Shown: in pieces, positions 1 to 7,636 of the stretch
Layout of the letters: every line of letters starts with the position of its first letter
How positions within the stretch are numbered: position 1 is the first letter of the stretch
From: DATDOR01 sp035512695
Lineage (GTDB): Bacteria > Chloroflexota > Anaerolineae > Anaerolineales > JABWBV01
NCBI GenBank assembly: GCA_035512695.1
Contig: DATKDL010000102.1
Coordinates: 1 to 21,786, forward strand
DNA: 21,786 nucleotides
Direction: 5' to 3'
Position numbers and translations under genes: made by a program
Notes under the pieces: model-generated
Database searches by the model: none
What the model was told of the DNA's origin: nothing
What the model saw: the letters and a program-made list of their open reading frames with translations, nothing else

Positions 1-21
1 GTGCACCGCAGCGTCTCTGCG

Positions 22-2103
22 TTAAAAAATCCCAAGTTTTCCCTCACGGTACGGCCGACGGTAGCGAACAATTTCCCCTAGGATTCCCATGACGAATAGT
101 ACCAGCCCCGCGTACAGGCTGACCGGCCGGAAAACGAATGAAACCTGGGCCCCGGATTCGGTGACCTCGAAAGTCCGGAACACATCCCTGTAGGGTTCCA
201 GCTCCGTCGCACCATGGACCTGCCAGCCGGGATAATCGACTTCCGAAAGAAAATACACCCCTGGCCGGTCCAGGCGGAGCTCGATCCGGTTTGGGCGACG
301 GTCCAATTTGACCGGTTCGACCGGTACGAGGGCACCATCCGGTCGGATTTCCCACAGCGCCGACGTCGGCTTCAAGTTCTCGTAAATCCGGGTCTCGCCG
401 AAGCGCGATGCGAGCGCCAAACCGTCCGGATCCAGATCAAATTCCGCCGCGACGAATTTCACGTTGAGCAGGGCCAACAGCTCCGGGTCGGGGATGGCCT
501 CCCGGTTGGCCGAGGCGATTTCTCCATCGACCGGCGGCAGCGGGATGCTGTATCCGTTTCTCGGGACGCCTGAAGCCTCCGCCATGAAACCTGCGTACGC
601 CGACAGCTGGAGCGGATCGACCCCGCTCGCCATTTCGAGATCGTACCGGACAGCAGTGTGCTGGGGGAGGCTGTAGGAGGGCGAGTAGATGCGGAAATCG
701 CCCGTTTGCCCGGCCAACCAGGCTGCCGCCGCTGCACCTTCGGAAAAGACCTCCTCGGCCGGCCTGGGGGCGGCCACCGTCCAGGCTGCTGCAAACAGGT
801 CCACAAACAGGGCGACGAAAAGGACCGGCAGCACCCGGCGCCCCGAGGACCCGGTGCGCATCCAGGACCATAAAACCACGGTCGCAGCCAACCCGATCAG
901 GGGTCCGGATGGTGAGACCTGCAGAACCCGGCTCCCAACCCAGGCCGCCGCCCAGAGCAGGACCAACCCGGCAAGCAGCAGGTTCGTCCGGTAGCGCGCC
1001 TGATCGGAAAGCGGTCGGGGAATCAGCGTGTCGACGGCGATCGCCGCGCCGGCAGCGAGTGAAAATCCAAACACGAACAGGGCGCGCGGCGGGACCCGTA
1101 AGAGACCGGCGAAGGGCAGTGAAACCAATGGGCCGATAATCGGGATGTGCTCGCCCATCGCGACGAGCAAACTCAAACCGGCCGCTGCAAGCCAGAACCC
1201 GGCCCGGTTTCGAATTTCCAGAATCAGCGCTGCGCCGGCTGCCAGGGCCAGGACCGCGGCCCCGGGGTACAGCTGCCATTCGGCAATCGGGCTCGAAAAA
1301 AACAAGCCGACCAGGTTGGCCGGCGGCATCGAGAAAGCCAGGGTCTCCGCGCTCGTCAGCGCCGCCCGGGTGGAGAGGCGGGTGTACTCGATCAGCGGTA
1401 GGACAAGCGGCCCGGAAAGCAGGAATGCGACCCCGGTTTCGAGCGCCAGTTTGCGAATCCAGGTGCGAAGGCCTGCGCGTTTCGCAAACGACCAGGCCAA
1501 CCAGAGGGCGCCGGCGTAGGCGGCCCAGCGCGGATCAGCCAGGAAAATCGCGGCCAACATGACGCCCGGCCCGACCCGGCCTCGCAGCGGCCGGAGCTCC
1601 GCCAGCAGCAGCCAGGGAGTCCAGACCACGGCGTAAAGCAGGCTGATGTGTCCGGCCGCATAATGCGCGGTGAGCTTGGGCAGCATCCCAAACGCCAACG
1701 CCCCGAACCACTGCGCCTCCCGCCGGAGACCAACCGCCCTGAGCAGCCTTCCCATACCATAAGCCCCGAACACAAGGTGGATCCCCGCCAGAAGGTTGAA
1801 CGCCCAGGGTTCCGGCAAGATCGCTGCCGGCCAGCCGGGCGGATACCACAGCCCGGACAGCGGGTTGGCGAAGAACGGGTAGCCTCCCAGGATGGTGGGG
1901 GACCAGAGCGGGAGCGTCCGGCTCTCGATCAGCGCGGTCCGGAGATAAAGGAGGTTGGGGAGATGCGAAATCGCCAGGTCGGAATAGTCCGATCCGAGCG
2001 GGTAGATGAAATCAATGAGGCGCAGAACGAGCGGAAGGGCCGGCAGGCAGAAGAACAGGCCGACCAGGGCGGACCTCAAGCGGTACGTTCGCTCCGGTTT
2101 CAT
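22..2103 (-). CDS. YfhO-like polytopic membrane protein (probable GT-C type)
   Basis: This 693-aa integral membrane protein has many hydrophobic segments, about a dozen by eye. The N-terminal layout is typical of the YfhO family: a first membrane helix, an acidic loop (GSDYSDLA near residue 40), then a LPLWSPTILGGYPFFANP-type loop near residues 64-81. A less hydrophobic region follows at roughly 445-640 and contains the YFLSEVDYPGWQV motif that is common near the C-terminus of the family. One last membrane helix lies near 655-675. YfhO-like proteins resemble GT-C glycosyltransferases and are linked to cell-surface glycosylation, but the substrate cannot be told here. The ATG overlaps the stop of the upstream gene (ATGA at 2100-2103), so the two genes are probably translationally coupled. 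No clear terminator is visible in the 21 bases after the stop. Confidence 0.85.
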   Translation of the reverse strand: MKPERTYRLRSALVGLFFCLPALPLVLRLIDFIYPLGSDYSDLAISHLPNLLYLRTALIESRTLPLWSPTILGGYPFFANPLSGLWYPPGWPAAILPEPWAFNLLAGIHLVFGAYGMGRLLRAVGLRREAQWFGALAFGMLPKLTAHYAAGHISLLYAVVWTPWLLLAELRPLRGRVGPGVMLAAIFLADPRWAAYAGALWLAWSFAKRAGLRTWIRKLALETGVAFLLSGPLVLPLIEYTRLSTRAALTSAETLAFSMPPANLVGLFFSSPIAEWQLYPGAAVLALAAGAALILEIRNRAGFWLAAAGLSLLVAMGEHIPIIGPLVSLPFAGLLRVPPRALFVFGFSLAAGAAIAVDTLIPRPLSDQARYRTNLLLAGLVLLWAAAWVGSRVLQVSPSGPLIGLAATVVLWSWMRTGSSGRRVLPVLFVALFVDLFAAAWTVAAPRPAEEVFSEGAAAAAWLAGQTGDFRIYSPSYSLPQHTAVRYDLEMASGVDPLQLSAYAGFMAEASGVPRNGYSIPLPPVDGEIASANREAIPDPELLALLNVKFVAAEFDLDPDGLALASRFGETRIYENLKPTSALWEIRPDGALVPVEPVKLDRRPNRIELRLDRPGVYFLSEVDYPGWQVHGATELEPYRDVFRTFEVTESGAQVSFVFRPVSLYAGLVLFVMGILGEIVRYRRPYREGKLGIF

Positions 2104-3623
2104 CGGCCGGTTGCGTAAATTTGAACGTCCCCGTCCGAGTAAACGAGCCGGCCGGACGGCAGATCAGGCGGTGGACCCAGCTGCAGCTCTCGCGGTCCGA
2201 TAAACACATAATCGACCCCACGCTGGTCCAGAAAAGCGCCGGCTGCGCCGGACGGAAGCCCGGAGAAGAATGACTCTACGGCTTGTTTTTCCGCCTCGGC
2301 GTGGATGGTTTCGAACGGATGGCCGTATATCACCCTCCTGCCGGTGTACGCCGGGATGAAGAGGCCGGTCTCGGGTGCCGCGAGAATGAGGGCATCCGGA
2401 GCCGTGTTCGCCTCGATCCACGCCATCGCCTCACGCTCCTCCGCGTGAAGGTACAGCACCGGATTTTTATCCGCGACCGCGACGCGGACGGTCAGGAAGA
2501 GGAGCAGCGGGGCGGGGAGGAAACAGGCGATGACCAGAAACCGGATCGTTGGCCTGCGGATGCTTTCGAGCCCCAAAGTCGCCATTCCAGCCAGGGGGAT
2601 GTACAGACCCATCAGGAACCGGCGCTGCAGTCCGAACGGGAGCAGCGCCAGGAGCAGACCTAAAACGAACCAGCTTTTCAGCGGCTTCGGGGATCTCTGA
2701 AAACCGGCAACGGCCAGGGGGAGAGCCGGAGAGAGGGAGAGGACGATATCCCACCAGGCCGGTAAAATCGCGACGTTCTGGGCATCCCAAACGGAAAGGA
2801 CCGGGTCCGTCCGGATGGCATACACATCGTACAGGATGACCGGAAGTCCCCCGGCCAGGATCGCCAGGATCCGGACGGATTCCTGTGATCGCAGGATTTC
2901 GAGCAAGGACAGGGTTCGATCCCGCAGCGCTGCGAAGGTCTTCGAAAAAAACGAACCGGTCCAGGGAAGCAGGGCGATCGGCACACCGAACGGTGAAACC
3001 AGGGACAGGGCCAGCGCCAGGGCCACGTCACGGAAAACCCGGGTGAGGCCCTTGAAACCGGACACCGGGTTTGCGAGGACGACGATGAGTGCCAGCGCAA
3101 GCGGGAAGTGGGGGTTGGTCAATGCCGACAGCAGCGGGTACGCCTCGGTCACCCAGAGATCCATCGGTAATAAACCGGTCGGGATCAACAACCAGCCCAT
3201 CCCCAGCGCGAGGGCGGAGATGCCGAATGCGGTCCGGTATTGGGCGGGTTTCTCGAGAACCGCCTTGTAGAAGGACCACAAGGCCGCCAGCATAATCGCG
3301 ACGCCTGTTAGCCTGGCAAGGTTGTAGATCAGCGGGATCGAAAGACCGGTCCAGCGCGCCAGGTGGCCGATGAAGAGGTAGTACAGGTTGATGTAAGCCC
3401 CGTCGCCGGGTTCGGCCGTGTAGGGCAGCCGGAAGCGCCAGTGTCCCTGCCGGCCCTGGTGAGCTTTGGCGAAATAGGTGTTCCCATCGATCGGGTTGAA
3501 CAGCAGCCCGCCGAAGACATGATCGGTGCCGGAGGAGAACTCCGCCCACAGATAGGGGACTGCCGCCGCGGCCAGCAAGGAGGCGGCGATAAGGAGCGCA
3601 AAACGGCGGTCGGTGATGGGCAT
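2100..3623 (-). CDS. Polytopic membrane protein, putative GT-C type glycosyltransferase-like
   Basis: This 507-aa protein has many membrane segments, starting with a hydrophobic helix at residues 7-24. Loops rich in aromatic and acidic residues follow (DHVFGGLLFNP, NPIDGNTYFAKAHQGRQGHW). A C-terminal soluble part contains the motif NTAPDALILAAPETGLFIPAYTGRR, a pattern seen in large surface-glycan membrane proteins of Chloroflexota. The exact family is not recognised. I chose the ATG at 3621-3623, not the upstream in-frame ATG at 3698. The upstream start would run through the tandem palindromes and would place the TACAAT box inside the gene. With 3623 the box lies 6 nt upstream, which fits a leaderless mRNA. 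It is the first gene of a two-gene operon with the YfhO-like gene and may share its substrate or process. Confidence 0.75.
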   Translation of the reverse strand: MPITDRRFALLIAASLLAAAAVPYLWAEFSSGTDHVFGGLLFNPIDGNTYFAKAHQGRQGHWRFRLPYTAEPGDGAYINLYYLFIGHLARWTGLSIPLIYNLARLTGVAIMLAALWSFYKAVLEKPAQYRTAFGISALALGMGWLLIPTGLLPMDLWVTEAYPLLSALTNPHFPLALALIVVLANPVSGFKGLTRVFRDVALALALSLVSPFGVPIALLPWTGSFFSKTFAALRDRTLSLLEILRSQESVRILAILAGGLPVILYDVYAIRTDPVLSVWDAQNVAILPAWWDIVLSLSPALPLAVAGFQRSPKPLKSWFVLGLLLALLPFGLQRRFLMGLYIPLAGMATLGLESIRRPTIRFLVIACFLPAPLLLFLTVRVAVADKNPVLYLHAEEREAMAWIEANTAPDALILAAPETGLFIPAYTGRRVIYGHPFETIHAEAEKQAVESFFSGLPSGAAGAFLDQRGVDYVFIGPRELQLGPPPDLPSGRLVYSDGDVQIYATGR

Positions 3624-3629
3624 GTGGGT

Positions 3630-3635
3630 ATTGTA
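3630..3635 (-). promoter_or_regulatory. Candidate -10 box of a leaderless promoter for the YfhO-like operon
   Basis: The minus strand reads TACAAT, then 6 nt (ACCCAC), then the ATG at 3623. A start site about 7 nt downstream of a -10 box would fall on the start codon. No convincing -35 hexamer is seen 16-18 nt upstream, and there is no Shine-Dalgarno sequence before this ATG. Confidence 0.55.
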
Positions 3636-3668
3636 AATTGAGGTTGGGATTCTCGCCGGGCGAGGGAG

Positions 3669-3717
3669 GTGACTGTCACTGGGGGGAGTGACTGTCACCT
3701 GGGGGAGTGACTGTCAC
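3669..3717. repeat. Three tandem GTGACTGTCAC palindromes at 19-bp period
   Basis: Three identical 11-mers, GTGACTGTCAC, lie at 3669-3679, 3688-3698 and 3707-3717. Each is an inverted repeat of GTGAC and GTCAC around one T. The linkers are G-rich (TGGGGGGAG and CTGGGGGAG), and starts are exactly 19 bp apart, close to two helical turns. The array sits between two divergent promoters. The third copy covers the -35 region of the rightward promoter. It may be an operator array for a dimeric regulator, or a family of short interspersed palindromes. Nothing in the window names a regulator. Confidence 0.7.
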
Positions 3718-3731
3718 CTCCCGCCAAAGAT

Positions 3732-3740
3732 TGCTATAAT
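3732..3740 (+). promoter_or_regulatory. Extended -10 promoter, leaderless, for the zinc-ribbon/NACHT operon
   Basis: The sequence TGCTATAAT is a perfect extended -10 element (TGnTATAAT). It is followed by 7 nt (CTCCTTC) and the ATG at 3748. Initiation 7 nt after the box would begin at the ATG, giving a leaderless mRNA. No Shine-Dalgarno sequence precedes this ATG. The -35 position is occupied by the third GTGACTGTCAC palindrome rather than a TTGACA-like hexamer, which would suit activator or repressor control. Confidence 0.75.
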
Positions 3741-3747
3741 CTCCTTC

Positions 3748-4449
3748 ATGAGCCGCGCCTTCAACCTCTACCGGCTGCAGCAGGTCGATACTCAACTCGA
3801 CCGGTTGCGGGCCAGACTTGTCGAGATCGGCGGATTGCTCGGGGAAGATGCGGCGGTTCAGACCGCCCGTGAAGCGTTGACCCGTGCCGAAACCGATCTG
3901 AACGCCGCAGGCAGCAGCCTCCACAGCGCCGAGCGGATGACCCGCGACCAGCGGATCAAAATCGAACAGACCGAAAACACCCTCTACAGCGGCAAGGTGG
4001 CCAATCCGAAAGAACTCCAGGATCTCCAGATGGAGCTCGCCGCGCACAAGAGATACCTGGACACGCTCGAAGAACGCCAACTGGAGGCCATGCTCGCCGT
4101 GGAAGAGGCCGAAAGCGGGTTAAACGCCGTCTCGAAAACCCTGGAGCAGGCCGCGGCGGACAGCATCGCCGGCGACGCCGCCCTGACCGGAGAGCAAAGT
4201 CGGATCAAATCCGACGTCGCCAGGCTTGAGTCGGAACGGGGTGTGGCGAACAATGCGGTCACTGCCGAGGACCGTGAACTCTACCACCGGCTGCGCATCA
4301 AACGTGGGGGCGTCGCCGTCGCATCTGCGGTCAACCGCTCATGCGGGGCCTGCGGGACGTCTTTGAACGCCGCGTTATACCATGCGGTCCGGACTTCAAC
4401 CCAGCTCATGTTCTGCGACACCTGCGGACGAGTGCTTTATGTCGGCTGA
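3748..4449 (+). CDS. Coiled-coil C4-type zinc-ribbon protein (DUF164 / zf-RING_7 family)
   Basis: This 233-aa protein has a long helical, heptad-rich coiled coil at residues 5-180. It includes the family-typical stretch LYSGKVANPKELQDLQ (80-94). A C-terminal zinc ribbon has two CxxC pairs: C199/C202 and C223/C226. Members of this family are widespread; they are thought to act as nucleic-acid or protein-binding adaptors, but no precise role is established. The ATG at 3748 was chosen because it directly follows a perfect extended -10 box; the longer in-frame start at 3688 would read through the palindrome array. The NACHT-HEAT gene begins 16 nt after the stop and has its Shine-Dalgarno sequence at the end of this gene, so the two are very likely cotranscribed. 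Confidence 0.85.
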   Translation: MSRAFNLYRLQQVDTQLDRLRARLVEIGGLLGEDAAVQTAREALTRAETDLNAAGSSLHSAERMTRDQRIKIEQTENTLYSGKVANPKELQDLQMELAAHKRYLDTLEERQLEAMLAVEEAESGLNAVSKTLEQAAADSIAGDAALTGEQSRIKSDVARLESERGVANNAVTAEDRELYHRLRIKRGGVAVASAVNRSCGACGTSLNAALYHAVRTSTQLMFCDTCGRVLYVG

Positions 4450-4465
4450 AGGAGACCCGCGCTAG

Positions 4466-7036
4466 ATGCTGCGGCTGTTGGCCGGCTTCGACCAGTTCTC
4501 TTTCTGGCTCGGGTTTATCGCGGCATTACTTTTTATTTGGTTCTACCAAAGGGTTGCGCCGGCTGCAAAAGAGAGCTGGCAGCGGTCCCGCGAGCGCTCT
4601 GCAATGAACCGCGAGAACCGCCGGCTGGGGGTCGAGCTCGATTACCGGAACGATTTCATCCGCCACATCCAGGGGATCCATCTGGCTGCACCGCTGTTCT
4701 CCCTGGATGAGATTTTAATCCCGCCCCGCATCCTGGCGCCGCCGCCCTCGATCGAACCCGGCGACGAGATTCTGCCCGGAGACACGTTCGCCAGGGTCCT
4801 CGCATATCTGCCGGACTTCCCCGAGTTCGCTTCCGCCTTCGAAGCCGAAAAGCTGTCCCTGCCCGCTGCCCTCTCCCGCGGCGCCAACCTGGCGCTGATC
4901 GGCTGCCCCGGTGCGGGGAAAACGTGCGCCCTCGCCCACCTCGGAACCCTAGTTGCATCCCTATCTCCCGACTCGGGTGGGCTGGCCGACCTCGTCCCGT
5001 TCTATATCCACGCGGCCGATCTCGATGAACTCCCGAGTGAAGGGGATCTCACCGCCCCGATCGCCGATGCGATCTGGAACGCCGGTTATCTTTCCCGCCG
5101 CACGTCCAACAAGTTTTACCAGCTGGTTGCTGAGGCTTTCGCGGAGCGCCGCGTCCTGTTGCTCCTGGACGGCCTGGACGAAATCGCGCCGGCGGCGGTG
5201 GAGCGTTTGACCGGCTATCTTGAAGACCTGCTCGGCCGGTATCCCGGCATCCGCATCGTCGCCGCGGTTTCTCCGGAATTCTACGACGGGCTCACGGCGC
5301 TGGGGCTGGCTCCGGTGGTCCTGGCCGGCTGGACGCGGGAGGAGCGGGCGAATTTCGTCCGCCGGTGGGGAGCGAACTGGCAAAAATCGATCGACGCCGG
5401 TATCTGGGAACGGGCCAAACCCGGGATAGAAGCGGGCATGCTTTATAACTGGCTGGGAGAGGACGCCCATGCCCTGACACCGCTGGAGCTTACGCTCCGG
5501 ACCTGGGGGGTTTTCGCGGGCGATGCGGCCGGCAGCCGGAACCGCGATATGATCGCGGCGTATGTCCGCCGGATGACGGTCGGTATCTCCGCGGTCGACA
5601 CCGCGCTGCAGCGGATCGGCATGCAGATGGCGCTGAAAATCCAGCCGGTTGCACACGCCCGCGCGGCGACTCTCTGGTCGCGCGGCCAGGTGGGTGAAAT
5701 TCTCCCGGAGGAAACCCTGGAACAGGCGGCGGAAGAAACCGCCGAAGCGGAAGAAACCGCCGAAGCGGAAGAAACCGCCGAAGTGGACGAAACCGCCGAA
5801 GCGGAAGAAACCACCGAAGCGAAAGAATCCGCCGAAGAAGTGGTCGATCCCGCCCGGGTCGGGAGAGGCGTCGTTCCGGCCCTGATCGCCGCGGGTGTCC
5901 TGGTCCACCGCAGAAAGCAAGCCGTCGCCTTCGCTCACCCTGTCCTGGCGGCCTATTTCGCCGGCGGCGGCCTGGCGAACTTCGGCGGAGCATCCGCCAT
6001 CGCAATCCAGCCGGATTGGTGGCTCCGCCAGGGCGCCCTGCACCACCTGGCCTCGGAAACGGATATCGGACCCATCCTGAAAGCGACCGAAGTCCCGGAT
6101 CCGCTGTCTTTTAATCTGCTCTCCGCCGGCAGGTGGTTGCGAGATATCAAGCCGAAATCCGAAGGCCATGTGATGTTGATGCGAAAGCTGGCCTCCCTGC
6201 TCCAGGACGAAACGCAGCCTGCGGCCGTGCGCCAGGGAGCTGCGGCGGCATTGGCGCTGTCCGGCGAACAGGCTCCGGCGGCGTTGAGCGCCAGGTTGAT
6301 CACCAGGCCGGACCCGCTCGTTCGGAGCATGTCTGCCCTGGTTCTGGGTTATGCACGCGAAGAGAAAAGCGTCCCACTGCTGGTCGAAGCGCTTTCCGAT
6401 GCCGGCTTCCCAGTTAGGGCCGCGGCCTGTTACGCGCTCGTCCGAATCGGGTCGATCGAAGCAATCGAAGCCGTGGCAACCGTCCTGCTGCACGGCGATG
6501 AGGACACCCAGCGCGCGGCTGCGGAAGCGCTTTCATCCGACCGGGATGAAGGGATCAATCTGCTGAAGGAAGCCGTCGGGATGGATGACCTGCTCGTGCG
6601 GCGAGCCTCCGTGTTCGGTCTCGGGAAATCGGGGAGCCGCTCCACTCGCGAAACGATCCGGCGGCTGCAGCTGGAAGACGAGCAGTGGATCGTCCGCAAC
6701 GCGGCCGATCACGAGATCCAGAAGATCGAGCACGGGGCTCAGACGATCCCGCGTCCGCTGAAACCGCTGCATGAAACCGGATGGCTGATCGCATTTGCGG
6801 GAGAGCTGGGAGAGGGGATCGGGCCCGGCCGGATGGCCGATGAAATGCTCCACCGCGCCCTGCTGCGCGGGAACCAGGAGCAGGTCCTGGCGGCGTTGGA
6901 CCGTTACAGGCTGTCCGGAAAGAGGGAGGTCCTGGAAAACATCCTGAAATTGGCCGGCGATTCCTATGTCGAGATCCAGACCGCGGCAGTGCAGACGCTC
7001 TGGCATCTGCGCGCCCAGGGGATCAAAGGCGACTGA
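4466..7036 (+). CDS. Membrane-anchored NACHT-HEAT STAND NTPase
   Basis: This 856-aa protein starts with one membrane helix (residues 11-27), then a basic linker to about 60. A NACHT-type ATPase module follows, with Walker A GCPGAGKT at 146-153 and Walker B LLLLDGLDE at 231-239. The segment LAGWTREERANFVRRW (287-301) and the winged-helix-like AFAHPVLAAYFAG (488-500) are typical of NACHT proteins. The usual SRP motif after strand 4 reads VSPEF (268-272), so the conserved arginine is missing there. An acidic Glu/Thr/Ala tandem repeat (about 422-458) sits inside the module, before the AFAHP segment. HEAT-like helical repeats fill about 585-755 and 790-852. STAND NTPases are signalling switches; bacterial NACHT proteins include antiphage members. 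A defence role is inference only; signalling at the membrane is equally possible. A Shine-Dalgarno sequence, AAGGAG, lies 12 nt upstream of the ATG. The stop overlaps the convergent yggU gene by 14 bp. Confidence 0.85.
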   Translation: MLRLLAGFDQFSFWLGFIAALLFIWFYQRVAPAAKESWQRSRERSAMNRENRRLGVELDYRNDFIRHIQGIHLAAPLFSLDEILIPPRILAPPPSIEPGDEILPGDTFARVLAYLPDFPEFASAFEAEKLSLPAALSRGANLALIGCPGAGKTCALAHLGTLVASLSPDSGGLADLVPFYIHAADLDELPSEGDLTAPIADAIWNAGYLSRRTSNKFYQLVAEAFAERRVLLLLDGLDEIAPAAVERLTGYLEDLLGRYPGIRIVAAVSPEFYDGLTALGLAPVVLAGWTREERANFVRRWGANWQKSIDAGIWERAKPGIEAGMLYNWLGEDAHALTPLELTLRTWGVFAGDAAGSRNRDMIAAYVRRMTVGISAVDTALQRIGMQMALKIQPVAHARAATLWSRGQVGEILPEETLEQAAEETAEAEETAEAEETAEVDETAEAEETTEAKESAEEVVDPARVGRGVVPALIAAGVLVHRRKQAVAFAHPVLAAYFAGGGLANFGGASAIAIQPDWWLRQGALHHLASETDIGPILKATEVPDPLSFNLLSAGRWLRDIKPKSEGHVMLMRKLASLLQDETQPAAVRQGAAAALALSGEQAPAALSARLITRPDPLVRSMSALVLGYAREEKSVPLLVEALSDAGFPVRAAACYALVRIGSIEAIEAVATVLLHGDEDTQRAAAEALSSDRDEGINLLKEAVGMDDLLVRRASVFGLGKSGSRSTRETIRRLQLEDEQWIVRNAADHEIQKIEHGAQTIPRPLKPLHETGWLIAFAGELGEGIGPGRMADEMLHRALLRGNQEQVLAALDRYRLSGKREVLENILKLAGDSYVEIQTAAVQTLWHLRAQGIKGD
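5735..5842 (+). repeat. In-frame 18-bp tandem repeat inside the NACHT-HEAT gene
   Basis: About six units of 18 bp occur in tandem, with consensus GAAACCGCCGAAGCGGAA. Units 1, 2 and 4 are identical, units 3 and 5 are close variants, and the sixth is diverged. They encode a hexapeptide ETAEAE-like acidic tract. The period is a multiple of three, so gain or loss of units changes linker length without breaking the frame. Confidence 0.9.
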
Positions 7037-7328
7037 GGATCCGTTCCTGCGCGACCTGGGATGACATGTCCAGTACGGAAACGAGTTTGTTCCGCCCGGT
7101 GTGACCGGCGACGATTTCGAGTTTTTCCCGCCCTACCGAAAGCACCCCGGATAGGAAAACCAGCAGGTTCTCGTTGAGCGATTCGTCATCGGCCGGGGAG
7201 TTCAGCCGCACCCGGACCGAGCCGTCCCCGGACATTTCGACGATTTCGTCATGCTGCGCCCGGGGGATGACGTGAACCGCCAGCGCGGCGCCTTTTTTTC
7301 CGTCGTGTAACTGAAAATTCTTGCGCAT
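7023..7328 (-). CDS. yggU: DUF167 / YggU family protein
   Basis: This 101-aa protein fits the YggU/DUF167 family in length and pattern. The features are AALAVHVIPRAQHDEIV (14-30), then VRVRLNSPADDESLNENLLVFLSGVLSVGREKLEIVAGHTGRNK, in which the alternating strand and the late basic GxxxRxK motif are typical. The molecular role of the family is not known. It is the last gene of the pgeF-yggS-yggT-yggU group, 33 nt after yggT. The stop overlaps the convergent NACHT gene by 14 bp, and no terminator hairpin is visible in the overlap. The Shine-Dalgarno sequence is weak, so coupling to upstream genes is likely. Confidence 0.88.
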   Translation of the reverse strand: MRKNFQLHDGKKGAALAVHVIPRAQHDEIVEMSGDGSVRVRLNSPADDESLNENLLVFLSGVLSVGREKLEIVAGHTGRNKLVSVLDMSSQVAQERILSRL

Positions 7329-7361
7329 TTCACACCAATGACCTATCCGAAATCGGCCACC

Positions 7362-7613
7362 TCACATGAGACTGATCAACAGCGATTCAATGATAAATAG
7401 GATAATAAACAGGACGATGGGACTGAAATCCATCATCCCGCTCTGCGGCATCATGTTGCGGATCGGAGCGAGGAACGGTTCGAGGATCCGGCCGAGACCC
7501 TGCCGGAACGGGTGGTATGGCGATGTAAACCACGACATCAGGACGTAGATCAGGAGGACCACGTCCATCGTCCGGATCACGATCAACGCCACCATGATAA
7601 AGAATTCCGACAA
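7362..7613 (-). CDS. yggT: YggT family membrane protein (TTG start)
   Basis: This 83-aa protein has two membrane helices (about 4-26 and 63-82). They flank the YggT signature SWFTSPYHPFRQGLGRILEPFLAPIRNMMP (28-57), with its conserved Pro and Arg residues. YggT/YlmG proteins are small membrane proteins linked to osmotic tolerance and to division or chloroplast nucleoid distribution; the biochemical role is unclear. The start codon is TTG at 7611-7613, chosen because a strong AAAGGAGA lies 5 nt upstream. The next in-frame ATG, at residue 7, has no such site and would cut the first helix. Confidence 0.88.
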   Translation of the reverse strand: MSEFFIMVALIVIRTMDVVLLIYVLMSWFTSPYHPFRQGLGRILEPFLAPIRNMMPQSGMMDFSPIVLFIILFIIESLLISLM

Positions 7614-7618
7614 TGCCG

Positions 7619-7626
7619 TCTCCTTT
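7619..7626 (-). promoter_or_regulatory. Ribosome-binding site fixing the TTG start of yggT
   Basis: The minus strand reads AAAGGAGA, followed by CGGCA and then TTG. It is one of the strongest Shine-Dalgarno matches in the window and supports the non-ATG start. Confidence 0.8.
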
Positions 7627-7636
7627 AGGCGGCCGC

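Noticed and set aside
7..21. Small inverted repeat CGCAG/CTGCG after the stop of the YfhO-like gene as a terminator
   Set aside because: The stem is only 5 bp and no T-tract follows on the minus strand within the window.
3624..3698. N-terminal extension of the membrane protein gene to 3698
   Set aside because: The added residues come from the palindrome array and the promoter box; the first membrane helix begins right after the ATG at 3623.
3669..3717. Tandem palindromes as a CRISPR array
   Set aside because: The repeat is only 11 bp and spacers are 8 nt of nearly equal G-rich sequence. No cas gene is present.
4961..6493. Long antisense open frame of 510 codons opposite the NACHT gene
   Set aside because: It is a shadow of the GC-rich NACHT frame. 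Its repeats (FRFGGF-type) are the reverse reading of the 18-bp tandem repeat, and it has no recognisable domain.
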